IMG/VR virus record: IMGVR_UViG_3300002460_000089
Span: 1 to 37,913 of that record
From: a virus
Strand: one strand, 5' to 3'
DNA length: 37,913 nt
Under the pieces are notes generated by a model. That model had not been told where the DNA came from. It worked only from the letters and a program-made list of their open reading frames with translations, and ran no database searches. How positions within the stretch are numbered: the first letter of the stretch is position 1; each line of letters starts with the position of its first letter. A program made the translations under genes and the position numbers. Positions 24,775 to 32,784 of the stretch are shown here, one piece after another.

Positions 24775-27071
24775 CACTTCACCGAAATCAAAAGTTGGTC
24801 GTTAGCGCCGAACACCAAACCGTTCGGATGAATGCTGCCGTAAAGAATTACCCGGGCCTGGTAGGTGCCTTCTCTAACTCCCTCGGCCTCCAGCAATTCC
24901 CCTAAAGCAAATACCACCTCGTTGCCGTCGGGCAGCCAGGTAATAACTTTATCAATGTCCGTCGCCAGCTGGGAGAATACAAAAACATTACTCAGCTTAA
25001 TATCGACCCGGCTGACCCAAGAGAGCGGCTGTGGGATTACACCGGAAGCGTTCTGTGCAAAGAAGTTCAGCGAGAACGAATTGATTGAACCTTTCGTTAC
25101 TACGTGACGGATTTTGGTTGGCCGCCAGCTGGCCTTCAAGTACCCCGGAAAAATGCTGCCTGCAAACAGCCGCTGAACGCCTCGCGGGATGGAACCTACC
25201 AGACCCTGAATAAAGTCCTGCAGTGTCATGGTCTCGGCCTGGGTGGCGGATTGGGTACCGCCAGCACTCTGCACTTCAGATGCAGATACTGATTCGGAAA
25301 TCAGCCCTCCCATGAAGAGAGTAACGGCCTGGGCCTCGGAAAGGGAAACCACTTCCTCCAGGGATACCTGAATTCCGCCCAGTATTTCCGAGACGTCAGA
25401 AGCGGCTACGGATTCAGAAACGCCTGCCGCCATCACAATCGAGCCCAGCACAGCATCCGCTGAACTGGCTGCTTCAGCCACGGCCGAGGAAATAACGGAG
25501 CCGGTGGTTTGGGAGTCGCCAAGAATTACGGGTTCGGAGACCTGAACCTCGCTGGTTACGATAGAGATTTGACCGTCCGTGGCCGCTACTGCTTCCGTCA
25601 ACAACCCTTGCAACATGGCGATGACCGCCACGGAATCCTGTGCGCTGGCCGTCTCAACGGAGAAAGCTACCTGGACCTGGGAAACGGTAACCGCCTCCCC
25701 TGCGCTGGCGGTTTCCGTCACCGAATCTGTTATCAAGTTTCCGGTGGTGTAGAAATCAGTTGTAGTTACTCCCTCAGAAACCGAAACCCCTGCAGCGTGA
25801 GTGGTCTGTTGAGCATCTGCACTGCTGACCGTTTCCGTTAGAACCGTCGACAGGGTTACCAGGTAACTGACAGCATCCTGCGCAGTCACCGCTTCTGCCA
25901 GGCTCGCTACCAGGCTTCCAGAAGCAGTAGCACTGTCGGCAGAGGAAACGCTTTCCGAGAGCGCCATTGTTGCTGCGTGCTGGCTGGTCTGAGCCTCGCT
26001 CGCAGTTACGGCTTCCGTCAAGGCTCCAGGCTGGGCCAGCGTAATGGAGGATGCCTCCGCCGCTGTCACGGTTTCAGTTACTGCCACAGGCATTGCAGCA
26101 GTGGCGGAAGCTGCATCGGCCGCCGCCATGGCTTCAGTCAGTGCGACGGGGAGCTGAACGCTGCCGCCTATCGATTCCACTGCAGCCACTGCTTCTGACA
26201 AGCTGCCACCCGCCTCCATCACACTGGAAAAAAGTTCAGCGGCAGTCACGGTTTCCGTCACCGAACCTGCGCGAACTATCGCGCAGGATGACGAGTCTGC
26301 GGCTGTGATGGATTCTGTCAGGGTTCCGGTTATTGCGACGGCAATCCCGATTGCCTGTTCGTAAGCGGGCTTTAAAAGTTGGTAGGGGGCGTGACGCAGA
26401 CTCCACAACTCGTCAAGGGATAACACCCTCTGCCATACCATCACCAAATAAAGACGGTCGCCGGATACCAGGTGATCGGCAGTGCCTCTGGCCACTCCAA
26501 GTCGGAATTGTTTTGGCTCAGATCCAGTAAACACTAAGTCAGGACCCACTAAGGACGACTGAGTGTCATTAACCAGAAATTGGTGTCCTGCCTGGGATAC
26601 TGAAACGCCGATGAAGCAAAACCCTGACGGAGTAGCTATTCCCGAGGTAACGTCAGCGCCTACAGTTCCGTGCTTAGTGAAACCTACTTGGTTGGAGTCG
26701 GCCCACTGTTCAGCCTTCAGCGTCCACCCGTTATTTCCGCCATCCTCGTTGGTGTAGGAGCAAATAGCTGAAGTTGAACTGGAAGTGGAGAACTGACCCA
26801 GTGCAACCACCGATAGAGGGTCGTAACCCCCATCCGTATATGCCAGTTCAACGTCAGGCATTAACAGGTAAGAACCATCCCCTGAGGAAAACCAGTAACG
26901 TCCATTTTTGTCTATGCTGAATCCACCGTTGGTCGTCACCACTTCACTGTTGGTGGCGTACTCTTTCTCCCGGAAGTAGCAGACTTTCAAACCTCGGGAT
27001 ATAGGGTTGGTCCAGTCTATTTTTACTTTACGGAACGGCTGGACCAGTGGATTCAGTTTTCTCGGTTGCAT
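24774..27071 (-). CDS. Repeat fibre-like virion protein with LamG-like head, 765 aa
   Basis: Three parts are visible. Residues 1-240 look like a LamG/concanavalin domain, ending in the phage-typical segment SLDELWSLRHAPYQLLKP. Residues 251-630 are 19 consecutive units of exactly 20 residues, consensus (L/V)-(T/S)-E-x-V-(T/S)-A-(A/S)-(D/E). Residues 631-765 form a beta-rich end (ITWLPDGNEVVFALG, GTYQARVILYG) that resembles the C-terminus of the 348-aa fibre gene. The repeats could make a solenoid or rod displaying the LamG head. It overlaps both neighbours by one base. Confidence 0.75.
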   Translation of the reverse strand: MQPRKLNPLVQPFRKVKIDWTNPISRGLKVCYFREKEYATNSEVVTTNGGFSIDKNGRYWFSSGDGSYLLMPDVELAYTDGGYDPLSVVALGQFSTSSSTSAICSYTNEDGGNNGWTLKAEQWADSNQVGFTKHGTVGADVTSGIATPSGFCFIGVSVSQAGHQFLVNDTQSSLVGPDLVFTGSEPKQFRLGVARGTADHLVSGDRLYLVMVWQRVLSLDELWSLRHAPYQLLKPAYEQAIGIAVAITGTLTESITAADSSSCAIVRAGSVTETVTAAELFSSVMEAGGSLSEAVAAVESIGGSVQLPVALTEAMAAADAASATAAMPVAVTETVTAAEASSITLAQPGALTEAVTASEAQTSQHAATMALSESVSSADSATASGSLVASLAEAVTAQDAVSYLVTLSTVLTETVSSADAQQTTHAAGVSVSEGVTTTDFYTTGNLITDSVTETASAGEAVTVSQVQVAFSVETASAQDSVAVIAMLQGLLTEAVAATDGQISIVTSEVQVSEPVILGDSQTTGSVISSAVAEAASSADAVLGSIVMAAGVSESVAASDVSEILGGIQVSLEEVVSLSEAQAVTLFMGGLISESVSASEVQSAGGTQSATQAETMTLQDFIQGLVGSIPRGVQRLFAGSIFPGYLKASWRPTKIRHVVTKGSINSFSLNFFAQNASGVIPQPLSWVSRVDIKLSNVFVFSQLATDIDKVITWLPDGNEVVFALGELLEAEGVREGTYQARVILYGSIHPNGLVFGANDQLLISVK
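25182..26321 (-). repeat. Nineteen in-frame 60-bp repeats (20 aa each)
   Basis: Units begin LTESITAAD, VTETVTAAE, LSEAVAAVE and so on, and all 19 have length 20 with no insertion or deletion. Nucleotide identity between units is moderate, so the array is old and held by selection on the protein. The strongest positions are Glu 3, a hydrophobic residue at 1, and Asp/Glu at 9. Confidence 0.9.
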
Positions 27072-27505
27072 TACGCAGTCTCAGAAATTTTGAAAGGAAT
27101 TACTTCCAGCGTCCAACCTGCTGAAACTGATTGTCCGGTTCCGATATTTCCAAGAGCATACTCCGCGTTCCAGGGAACGTCATAAGCCACAAACTCTGCA
27201 TACTGGGTCGTGGTTACGTTGTCCACTGTCAGGTAACCGATGTGCACGCTCTGCCGAGTAAACTCAGTAGCCTGCGCGTCATTGGTACTGACCAGATCCA
27301 GAGGGCGAGCATATATTGCCAGAACTGTCCCTTCCACAGGGGCTACAGAAAACGCAAAGGAGGCGATGAATTTTGCGTGCGGAAAACTTCCCCCGTCAGC
27401 AGAAATGGAGTAGTTCGCATCGTTCGCGACCTGGATGGAGTTGTTGGTAATTGCCGTGCCGTTGGCTTCCAGGGTTTTTCTGGTACCAGTGATGACCTCT
27501 GACAT
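27071..27505 (-). CDS. Fibre-block structural protein, 144 aa
   Basis: The composition is that of a beta-sandwich virion protein. It begins MSEVITGTRKTLEANGTAI and has ISADGGSFPHAKFIASFAFS and QYAEFVAYDVPWNAEYALG. It is a single domain without signal peptide or membrane segment. It is one base from its neighbours on both sides, in the operon with the 765-aa protein. It is probably a fibre-associated or decoration protein; no family is named. Confidence 0.6.
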   Translation of the reverse strand: MSEVITGTRKTLEANGTAITNNSIQVANDANYSISADGGSFPHAKFIASFAFSVAPVEGTVLAIYARPLDLVSTNDAQATEFTRQSVHIGYLTVDNVTTTQYAEFVAYDVPWNAEYALGNIGTGQSVSAGWTLEVIPFKISETA

Positions 27506-27506
27506 T

Positions 27507-27980
27507 TCAACCTCCGAAATTTTCGATGCCGGAAGCAGAGTTCAAAACCCGGCTGACAGCATTGAAGTTGAGTTTGCTAGGGGAAGTCGCTTTTGCCAGC
27601 AGTGCATTACGGGAAGACTGGGAGAGCAGTCCAGCCCCCTGCAGCTGATCCAGCAATCCTACCGTAGCTGGAAGCGTAAGATTGACCTTTCCGTTTCCCA
27701 GCGTTTTCGCGTCAGACAAGATGGCAAAAGCCATCACTGCCACTGGATTTCCTGACATCTGGGAAGACTTGATTGTCAGCCAATCCCCGCTGGAGAAAAG
27801 CACATCGAATACCTCCTCCACTGTCAGAGAGCGGATCACTGGAGGGAGTAGGGCAGCTAACTGGGCGGCCACCTCGACGTCGTTGCGAACCTCCACTGCA
27901 GGGTCCAGGGAAAGGACTTCGGCAGGGGAAAGCTCCCGCCCCAGGAGGGTTTCAAGAGCGGCTTTATTTTCAGGTGTCAT
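27507..27980 (-). CDS. Fibre-block helical protein, 157 aa
   Basis: The protein is mostly helical, with a leucine-rich first half (TPENKAALETLLGRELSPAE) and a second half containing AVMAFAILSDAKTLGNGKVN and LLDQLQGAGLLSQSSRNALL. It lacks signal and membrane segments. Helical proteins placed between fibre genes are sometimes fibre-assembly chaperones, but no diagnostic motif is present. Function unknown. Confidence 0.6.
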   Translation of the reverse strand: MTPENKAALETLLGRELSPAEVLSLDPAVEVRNDVEVAAQLAALLPPVIRSLTVEEVFDVLFSSGDWLTIKSSQMSGNPVAVMAFAILSDAKTLGNGKVNLTLPATVGLLDQLQGAGLLSQSSRNALLAKATSPSKLNFNAVSRVLNSASGIENFGG

Positions 27981-27990
27981 GGCTCAGTCC

Positions 27991-28629
27991 TTATTTTATG
28001 GTTACGGAAACCACAGCAGACCTTGAGGATACCAGCCCTTTCGTGTCCACGGTTCGTAGGGCGAATCGGTAGGTGCCCGGAATCAGGGTAGTGACCTGAT
28101 ACATCAGCGCAGCGGTATTCCCCAGGAAGGTTTCCTTCTCAGTATCTCCTGAACCGGTGATCGCAAACACCTGGTACACCGAAATTTCACTTTGTGCCAA
28201 GGCGCTGTTGTCAGCCCGGGTTGTCGGTCGATTCCACGTCAACTGAGCATCGCCTGGAAGCACCAGAGGCGGAACCGGAGGCGCTGGCGGACACACCTGA
28301 ACCGGGGGGCATACCTGCGTGGGAGGACACACCTCGACTGGAGGGCACACTACAGGTTCCGTGGGCGGGGCCGTTGCACTGCAGGATACCCGCCAGCGCT
28401 CCCCGGCAACGTGGACAACCTTGACGCCGCCGTACATTTCGATAGGTCCCACCATGGGATTGCGCGCAGTAACCACTTTGACGCGGATACAGTTAATCCC
28501 GCCTTCTGCCACTAAAAGTCGTTGAGCCTCGTTCAACGCCTGACCCAGGTTATTGATGTCAGCTGCAAAAAGGGGCGCAGCCAGCGCCCCGAAAACAAAC
28601 CCAGTAATTGCCAGTATTGTTTTCAACAT
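27991..28629 (-). CDS. Exported protein with CPP repeats and fibronectin III-like domain, 212 aa
   Basis: The N-terminus is a Sec signal peptide (lysine at 3, hydrophobic 5-20, cleavage expected after LFA at about residue 22). Residues 23-84 form a small domain with two cysteines (C47, C83). Residues 95-118 are four CPP-type hexads (CPPVEV, CPPTQV, CPPVQV, CPPAPP). Residues 125-212 resemble a fibronectin III fold (AQLTWNRPTTRAD ... PGTYRFALRTVDTKG). Export to the periplasm or cell surface is unusual for a gene within a virion block. The four repeat cysteines could form disulfides there. Confidence 0.7.
   Translation of the reverse strand: MLKTILAITGFVFGALAAPLFAADINNLGQALNEAQRLLVAEGGINCIRVKVVTARNPMVGPIEMYGGVKVVHVAGERWRVSCSATAPPTEPVVCPPVEVCPPTQVCPPVQVCPPAPPVPPLVLPGDAQLTWNRPTTRADNSALAQSEISVYQVFAITGSGDTEKETFLGNTAALMYQVTTLIPGTYRFALRTVDTKGLVSSRSAVVSVTIK
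28276..28347 (-). repeat. Four 18-bp repeats encoding CPPxxx hexads
   Basis: Four tandem 18-bp units encode Cys-Pro-Pro followed by three variable residues. They form a stiff, proline-rich linker between the N-terminal domain and the fibronectin-like domain of the exported protein. Confidence 0.85.
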
Positions 28630-28636
28630 AAAGAAA

Positions 28637-28852
28637 TTACTCCGGAGCCACAGCGGGTTCTTCGGGAGCCACGGCAGGTTCCAGGGTCAGCTCTTCCGGG
28701 AAGAAGTAGCGTTCCTGCAACTGTTTGTCCGCGTCTTCGTAGGCAACTTTTAGCTTGATCTTCAGACTTTCCTGATCCAGATCAGCACCGGTTACCACGC
28801 CCACGATGTCAGGGATTACTTTACGAACGGTGTCGCCTTTTTTAATGTCCAT
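28637..28852 (-). CDS. Small KOW/SH3-like protein, 71 aa
   Basis: The sequence MDIKKGDTVRKVIPDIVGVV starts a short beta barrel of the KOW/SH3 type: 'KKGD.V' followed by 'G.V', then KLKVAYEDADKQLQERYFFP. The C-terminus carries a duplicated EEPAVAPE-type segment. The ATG at 28852 has a good AGGAG. Small SH3-like proteins occur among virion accessory genes; the function is not known. Confidence 0.6.
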   Translation of the reverse strand: MDIKKGDTVRKVIPDIVGVVTGADLDQESLKIKLKVAYEDADKQLQERYFFPEELTLEPAVAPEEPAVAPE

Positions 28853-28888
28853 GGTTTTCTCCTGCAAACTGAAAGGTGGAGCCAGCGA

Positions 28889-29563
28889 TTACGCGCTGGC
28901 TGTGTAGGTTACGTTCAGGGTGTCACCGTTCACAACGGAACGGTTGCCGCCGCTGAAACTGCCGCAGCTGTACAGGATGCCAGTAGTGCCGCCTTTGGTG
29001 GAAACGGAAATCAGGAAGGCGCCTGCTATGGTGCCGCCGGCGTTGATGTTGAACGCAGTCGCAGTGCTGGCCTTGCTGCCGGCAGCTGCCGCGCCCCAGG
29101 AAGGAGTGGGTCGGTTGGCGTTGGAGTAGCCGGTATTCTCGGTCCAGCCGGCGTGCGAAGCGGAGGTATCGCCTGCAGCGTAGGTGGGAGCAGAACCGCC
29201 ATCGACCAGGCCCAGGTACCAGGCAGCGGTGTAGGCCGAACCCGCCAGGAACTTGTCCAGCAAGTCGTTCTTGCCAACGGTGGTTACCAGGTTGAAGGCT
29301 TCGTCCACCCATTTTTCTTCCATGGGGATCAGCAACAGTTCGGCGCCCAGACGGGCCGCTTCCTGATAGTCACCATTCTCGACGGCCAGGTCGCGGGCGT
29401 CACGCAGCTGAACGTACTCAGCGCGGCGCTCCTCGACCGGACCCATCAGTTGGAATCCGTACTTCCCGTGGACGTCTACGTCCTCGCTGAGGAAGTCATT
29501 TCTGGAAACAGCTGCGGCAGCAGCAGCGCCGGCAGCAATCGTTTCGTATCGGTTCTTGTGCAT
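28889..29563 (-). CDS. Virion structural protein with HAGWTE motif, 224 aa
   Basis: Residues 1-95 are helical (GPVEERRAEYVQLRDARDLA, then LGAELLLIPMEEKW). Residues 96-224 are a Gly/Ala/Ser/Thr-rich beta part with AYTAAWYLGLVDGG and SHAGWTENTGYSNANRPTPS. This two-part layout recurs in phage structural proteins I remember from similar tail-fibre blocks, although no function has been fixed. It has GGAG before its ATG and an 82-bp gap before it, one of the largest in the operon. Confidence 0.65.
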   Translation of the reverse strand: MHKNRYETIAAGAAAAAAVSRNDFLSEDVDVHGKYGFQLMGPVEERRAEYVQLRDARDLAVENGDYQEAARLGAELLLIPMEEKWVDEAFNLVTTVGKNDLLDKFLAGSAYTAAWYLGLVDGGSAPTYAAGDTSASHAGWTENTGYSNANRPTPSWGAAAAGSKASTATAFNINAGGTIAGAFLISVSTKGGTTGILYSCGSFSGGNRSVVNGDTLNVTYTASA

Positions 29564-29600
29564 AGGATTTCTCCGGCTCTGGTGTTGGTAGGGGTCAGGC

Positions 29601-29629
29601 GCTATAAGCGTAATTTAAAACTTGAAAAA
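29601..29629 (-). promoter_or_regulatory. Weak candidate promoter in AT-rich gap
   Basis: The 82-bp space upstream of the 224-aa gene is unusually AT-rich for this genome. On the minus strand it carries TATAGC (29601-29606) 17 bases from TTTTTC (29624-29629). The -35 match is poor. It could be an internal promoter for the lower part of the fibre block and the head genes. Confidence 0.25.
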
Positions 29630-29645
29630 TCTCCATTTACCGACT

Positions 29646-30692
29646 TTAAGCCGGCCGGGGGATTGTCAGGTAACAGTCCGCGTCGGAGGGGAAAACATAG
29701 AAATCATTTTCAGCCACAAACACTTCCAGCTGCATCCGGTAAGTCCCCGGGGAGTAATCCGCTGCGAGCAGCGATTGCGGGTTGATATACACCTCGCCGG
29801 TGGGTAGCCATTCCAGATGTTCCGGCGACACGTTGGCTTGCTGGTCCAGCAAGTATCGAGACCCCAGGCGCAGGCGGATGCGAGTGACGTCCGTCAGGTC
29901 CGCGTCTGCTTCCACGCCGGCGTCCTCCACCAGCAACTGGATCTGGATCTGGTTGGAACTGCCGGGCAGGAACACGCCCAGCATACGGGGGTTTCTCTTC
30001 AGGAAGCGGGAGGCTTCTGCGGGGTCGAACTCCGGCGGCCGGATCAAGAGGATGCTGTTCATGAACGGGTGGACCTCCGCAACGCCTTGGGAGTAAGTCA
30101 TGGAACTGACACCGAGAATACTGGATGTCAGGGTGTATTCATACTCGTTGAGGGCTACCCCGCCCGCATCCCCATCCAGTGCAGTGCCTGAAACCAGCCC
30201 TGAAACCAGGGAGTATTCGTTCTGGTTCAGCGTCCCGACATCCTCCGAGGAGCTGTAGGCTGTCACCAAAACGGCCGTCAGAGAATACTCGTACTGATTG
30301 AAGGCCCCCACCCCGAAATCCACACCGCTCCCCGCGGTGACCTGGATCGCGCTATCGAGCGAGTACTCGTTCTGGTTCATTGTCCCGGTTTCGCCGCCCA
30401 GACTTGTTCCGGTCTGGATCGCGCTATCGAGCGAGTACTCGTAGGTGTTGGTGGCATCCACGATGGTTTGGGTGGCCCAGGCGCCCCACTCCACCCCGTC
30501 GTTAACGCGCCAGTCGAATGCGGTTACCGCCGGCTCAGAAGAGAATCGACCGTCATCCAGCACCTGGACGTCAGCTTCCACCCCTCCCACCACGTTGGCC
30601 CATTCAATGATATGGCCAGTGGCCAGGTCCGGGTCTGGGTGCAGTCGCTGGGAAGGGACGGGGTAGGGAGTGACGATGACGACGGTTGCCAT
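29646..30692 (-). CDS. Fibre-like virion protein with alternating 24/26-residue repeats, 348 aa
   Basis: The N-terminal 80 residues have strand-rich segments (WANVVGGVEADVQVLDDGRF). Residues 85-195 hold about five repeats that begin EYSL and end NQN or NQY/NEY; spacing alternates 24, 26, 24, 26 residues. The C-terminal 130 residues (LEWLPTGEVYINPQSL, then GTYRMQLEVFV) resemble the end of the 765-aa repeat protein. The start overlaps the upstream stop as TGATG. Role inferred: fibre or spike subunit. Confidence 0.65.
   Translation of the reverse strand: MATVVIVTPYPVPSQRLHPDPDLATGHIIEWANVVGGVEADVQVLDDGRFSSEPAVTAFDWRVNDGVEWGAWATQTIVDATNTYEYSLDSAIQTGTSLGGETGTMNQNEYSLDSAIQVTAGSGVDFGVGAFNQYEYSLTAVLVTAYSSSEDVGTLNQNEYSLVSGLVSGTALDGDAGGVALNEYEYTLTSSILGVSSMTYSQGVAEVHPFMNSILLIRPPEFDPAEASRFLKRNPRMLGVFLPGSSNQIQIQLLVEDAGVEADADLTDVTRIRLRLGSRYLLDQQANVSPEHLEWLPTGEVYINPQSLLAADYSPGTYRMQLEVFVAENDFYVFPSDADCYLTIPRPA
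30108..30440 (-). repeat. EYSL repeats, with a 29-bp identical DNA copy pair
   Basis: The protein repeats are old, but two neighbouring units share an identical 29-bp stretch (30342-30370 and 30414-30442), exactly 72 bp apart. That spacing is 24 codons, so the newest duplication kept the frame. Confidence 0.85.
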
Positions 30693-32056
30693 CAGGCAGG
30701 CACTCCAACCAGCTCCAAGGTACCGATGGTGGGAGTGGATACGAACCGGTCAGTCGCCCCGCGCTGGCTGGAGAAATAAACCCGGTTCTGATCTTCCCGG
30801 TAAAAGATACCGTTGATCAGGCTGGAAACCCTCACCGGGTTGCAGAAAGGAAACAGGTCCAGGGGGCCGTACCAGTAAGGCTTAACGGTATTGGCTGCCT
30901 TGGTTCCATTCTTGACGGCAATCAGGTCGTCCACATCATAGGCCCAGCAAAAATTGCAGTAGGCTTCTGGCAGGTAGGCAAAGAATCCGTTGCTCCACGC
31001 CTGCCCGTCTTCGTCCCGACCGACCCCTGTAGGGGTCGTCTGGTCCTTGTAGTAAATCCGGTTGTTGACCGTCGACCCGCCTCGGGTTACCCGGTAATCC
31101 CAGCTCTGGCCAAAGCACAGAATGGTGCGAGTGTTAGGCACAAAAAAGTAACCCCCACAGGATGACAACCAGTTCCACATTTGCGAGGTGTACAAGTCCC
31201 CGTCCATTCCCGCGCCGCCATCGACGGTGTAGTCAGCCAGCACGGTGGCCGATACCACTCCGCCGCCGGTAGCCGCAGCCAAAATATCTGCGGCATTCAC
31301 AGCGTAAAAGGAAATCCCGGAGGGGGCATACGACTCAATAGAAACTCCGCCACCGTACCCCTGCAGGTGAGTGGCGCCCAAGGCAGCCTGGAACACGGCA
31401 GGGATGGGAGTCAGCCAACCTGCGTTATGCCGCGCGCCAGTGACGCGGTGCATGCCCTTCTGGGTGGCGCTGCCGATGGAAGATGCGTTGGCATACACCC
31501 CGTAGTTGCGGGGTTCGTTGCTGTCGGCATACCAGTTGGTGGCCCCCACAATCAGCTGCCCGTCAAGCACGGAAAGCCCATTGATCCTCAGCGAGCTGGG
31601 GATGGGATCGGGCACTGAAAGGAACTTGTAATTCTGCACCATGGTTGCCACGGTGAGGTCGTTAATGTTGGTGCTGGTAGATACCGCCGGGATGGTAATT
31701 TCCGCTACGGCATTGGCCAGGTAACCCGTCATGAAAATCCGGTCGGTCTGACTGCCCTGACAGATCCGAAGGGCCTCAGTGTAGCTGCACTTGCTATCCC
31801 CGTGCTGGTCGCCGTCGGAAGCGATAAAGGCGCCCCGGTAGATGGGGACGCCTCCCACCCGACCACTGGTGGGGGCGGCAGGCATGTACAGCGGCAGGGT
31901 TCCGCTGGTACCGGTATCTGCAGCCATGCCTGAACTGCTCAGCCCTGCTGCTGACAGGATCGGGCCTTCATACCCGTTCTTCACCAGGTTGCTGGACAGA
32001 TGCTTGCCGTTGGCCAGCGACAGGTATGACGTGCGAGGACGGGCACGGGATGCCAT
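30692..32056 (-). CDS. Large virion or receptor-interacting protein, 454 aa
   Basis: The protein is rich in Gly, Ser, Tyr, Asn and Trp, with repeated short strands and loops (INGLSVLDGQLIVGATNWYA, DYTVDGGAGMDGDLYTSQMW). The repeated 'G-L-V-GATNW', 'GVYA', 'SFYAVNAAD' blocks suggest a beta propeller. There is no signal peptide. A cysteine pair appears in CNFCW. It abuts the repeat fibre gene, so it may be an adhesin head or carbohydrate-binding component. This is inference from composition only. Confidence 0.6.
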   Translation of the reverse strand: MASRARPRTSYLSLANGKHLSSNLVKNGYEGPILSAAGLSSSGMAADTGTSGTLPLYMPAAPTSGRVGGVPIYRGAFIASDGDQHGDSKCSYTEALRICQGSQTDRIFMTGYLANAVAEITIPAVSTSTNINDLTVATMVQNYKFLSVPDPIPSSLRINGLSVLDGQLIVGATNWYADSNEPRNYGVYANASSIGSATQKGMHRVTGARHNAGWLTPIPAVFQAALGATHLQGYGGGVSIESYAPSGISFYAVNAADILAAATGGGVVSATVLADYTVDGGAGMDGDLYTSQMWNWLSSCGGYFFVPNTRTILCFGQSWDYRVTRGGSTVNNRIYYKDQTTPTGVGRDEDGQAWSNGFFAYLPEAYCNFCWAYDVDDLIAVKNGTKAANTVKPYWYGPLDLFPFCNPVRVSSLINGIFYREDQNRVYFSSQRGATDRFVSTPTIGTLELVGVPA

Positions 32057-32338
32057 TTACACCCCCAGGTAGCCCAGCACCCGTGCCTGTTCCTCGCTGA
32101 GTGCAGCGCGGCGCGGCTCTGGGATGTCCAAGTAAGCGGCCGGGCTCACTGCCCGGATGTCCACCAAAGCCTCCGCGATGGTTTCCCCTTCCTTGTTCAC
32201 CACATGGAAATCCACCTGCCCCTGGCCAATGGCCTTGCGGAACGGTGGCTGCTCCTGCTGGGGGCCGATGCCGGCAATAACCCCCACCTGCCCTGCGCAA
32301 GTGGCCCACATGCCTTTACGAATCATCCGGAATGCCAT
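32057..32338 (-). CDS. Small fibre-block protein, 93 aa
   Basis: The N-terminal part (GMWATCAGQVGVIAGIGPQQ) has the short-strand pattern of a small SH3-like barrel; the C-terminal part is helical (EPRRAALSEEQARVLGYLG). The ATG with GAGGTCAC upstream is preferred over an earlier in-frame codon. It recalls the 71-aa KOW-like gene, so the block has two such small proteins. Function unknown. Confidence 0.6.
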   Translation of the reverse strand: MAFRMIRKGMWATCAGQVGVIAGIGPQQEQPPFRKAIGQGQVDFHVVNKEGETIAEALVDIRAVSPAAYLDIPEPRRAALSEEQARVLGYLGV

Positions 32339-32345
32339 AGTGACC

Positions 32346-32741
32346 TCAGTCAAAAGTGATCTGGGGAGTGACGCCAACGAAGTCCCCGTTGTTTACGATG
32401 GAGAAAGGCCCGCCGGTAAATCTCTCTGCCAGCGCCAGCCGGCCGCCGGTGGTACGGGTCATATAGGCCCCGTAGACGCTGGCCGACTGCGCGCCGGCGC
32501 TGCTGGTGAATTGCTGGCGGGCATAGGCCGCGCTCGACGGTGCACCCTCGGTGATCGTCCAGTTGGCACCAATCAGCGTGATGGCTGCATACCCGGTGAA
32601 AGCGGATTCGGTGAAGGTGGCCGCTGTATCCGTTTCCGCCGGCGTGATGTTGTTGGAGAACAGCCGCAGGATCAGGTTGGACACGGCCGTGTGGGCGACA
32701 AAAGCGCGGAGTCCGTCCCCCTCGCCATGGTTTGGAATCAT
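32346..32741 (-). CDS. Small structural protein, 131 aa
   Basis: The sequence starts MIPNHGEGDGLRAFVAHTAV and contains a helix, then beta strands with many Thr/Ala/Gly (FTGYAAITLIGANWTITEGA). It has a strong ribosome binding site (CGGAGGAG). It resembles small accessory virion proteins found near fibres. Upstream of it are 43 bp with no gene, the start of the fibre block. Confidence 0.6.
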   Translation of the reverse strand: MIPNHGEGDGLRAFVAHTAVSNLILRLFSNNITPAETDTAATFTESAFTGYAAITLIGANWTITEGAPSSAAYARQQFTSSAGAQSASVYGAYMTRTTGGRLALAERFTGGPFSIVNNGDFVGVTPQITFD

Positions 32742-32784
32742 GAAAAACTCCTCCGGTTGAGGGGTGTGAGAATTGGTGTGAATT

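Noticed and set aside
25182-26321. Regular 60-bp spacing that might suggest a CRISPR array
   Set aside because: Units are all in frame, differ in sequence along their whole length and have no conserved repeat-spacer division.
28880-28901. 8-bp hairpin at the end of the 224-aa gene
   Set aside because: It overlaps the stop codon, and no U-tract follows on the minus strand, so it is not called a terminator.
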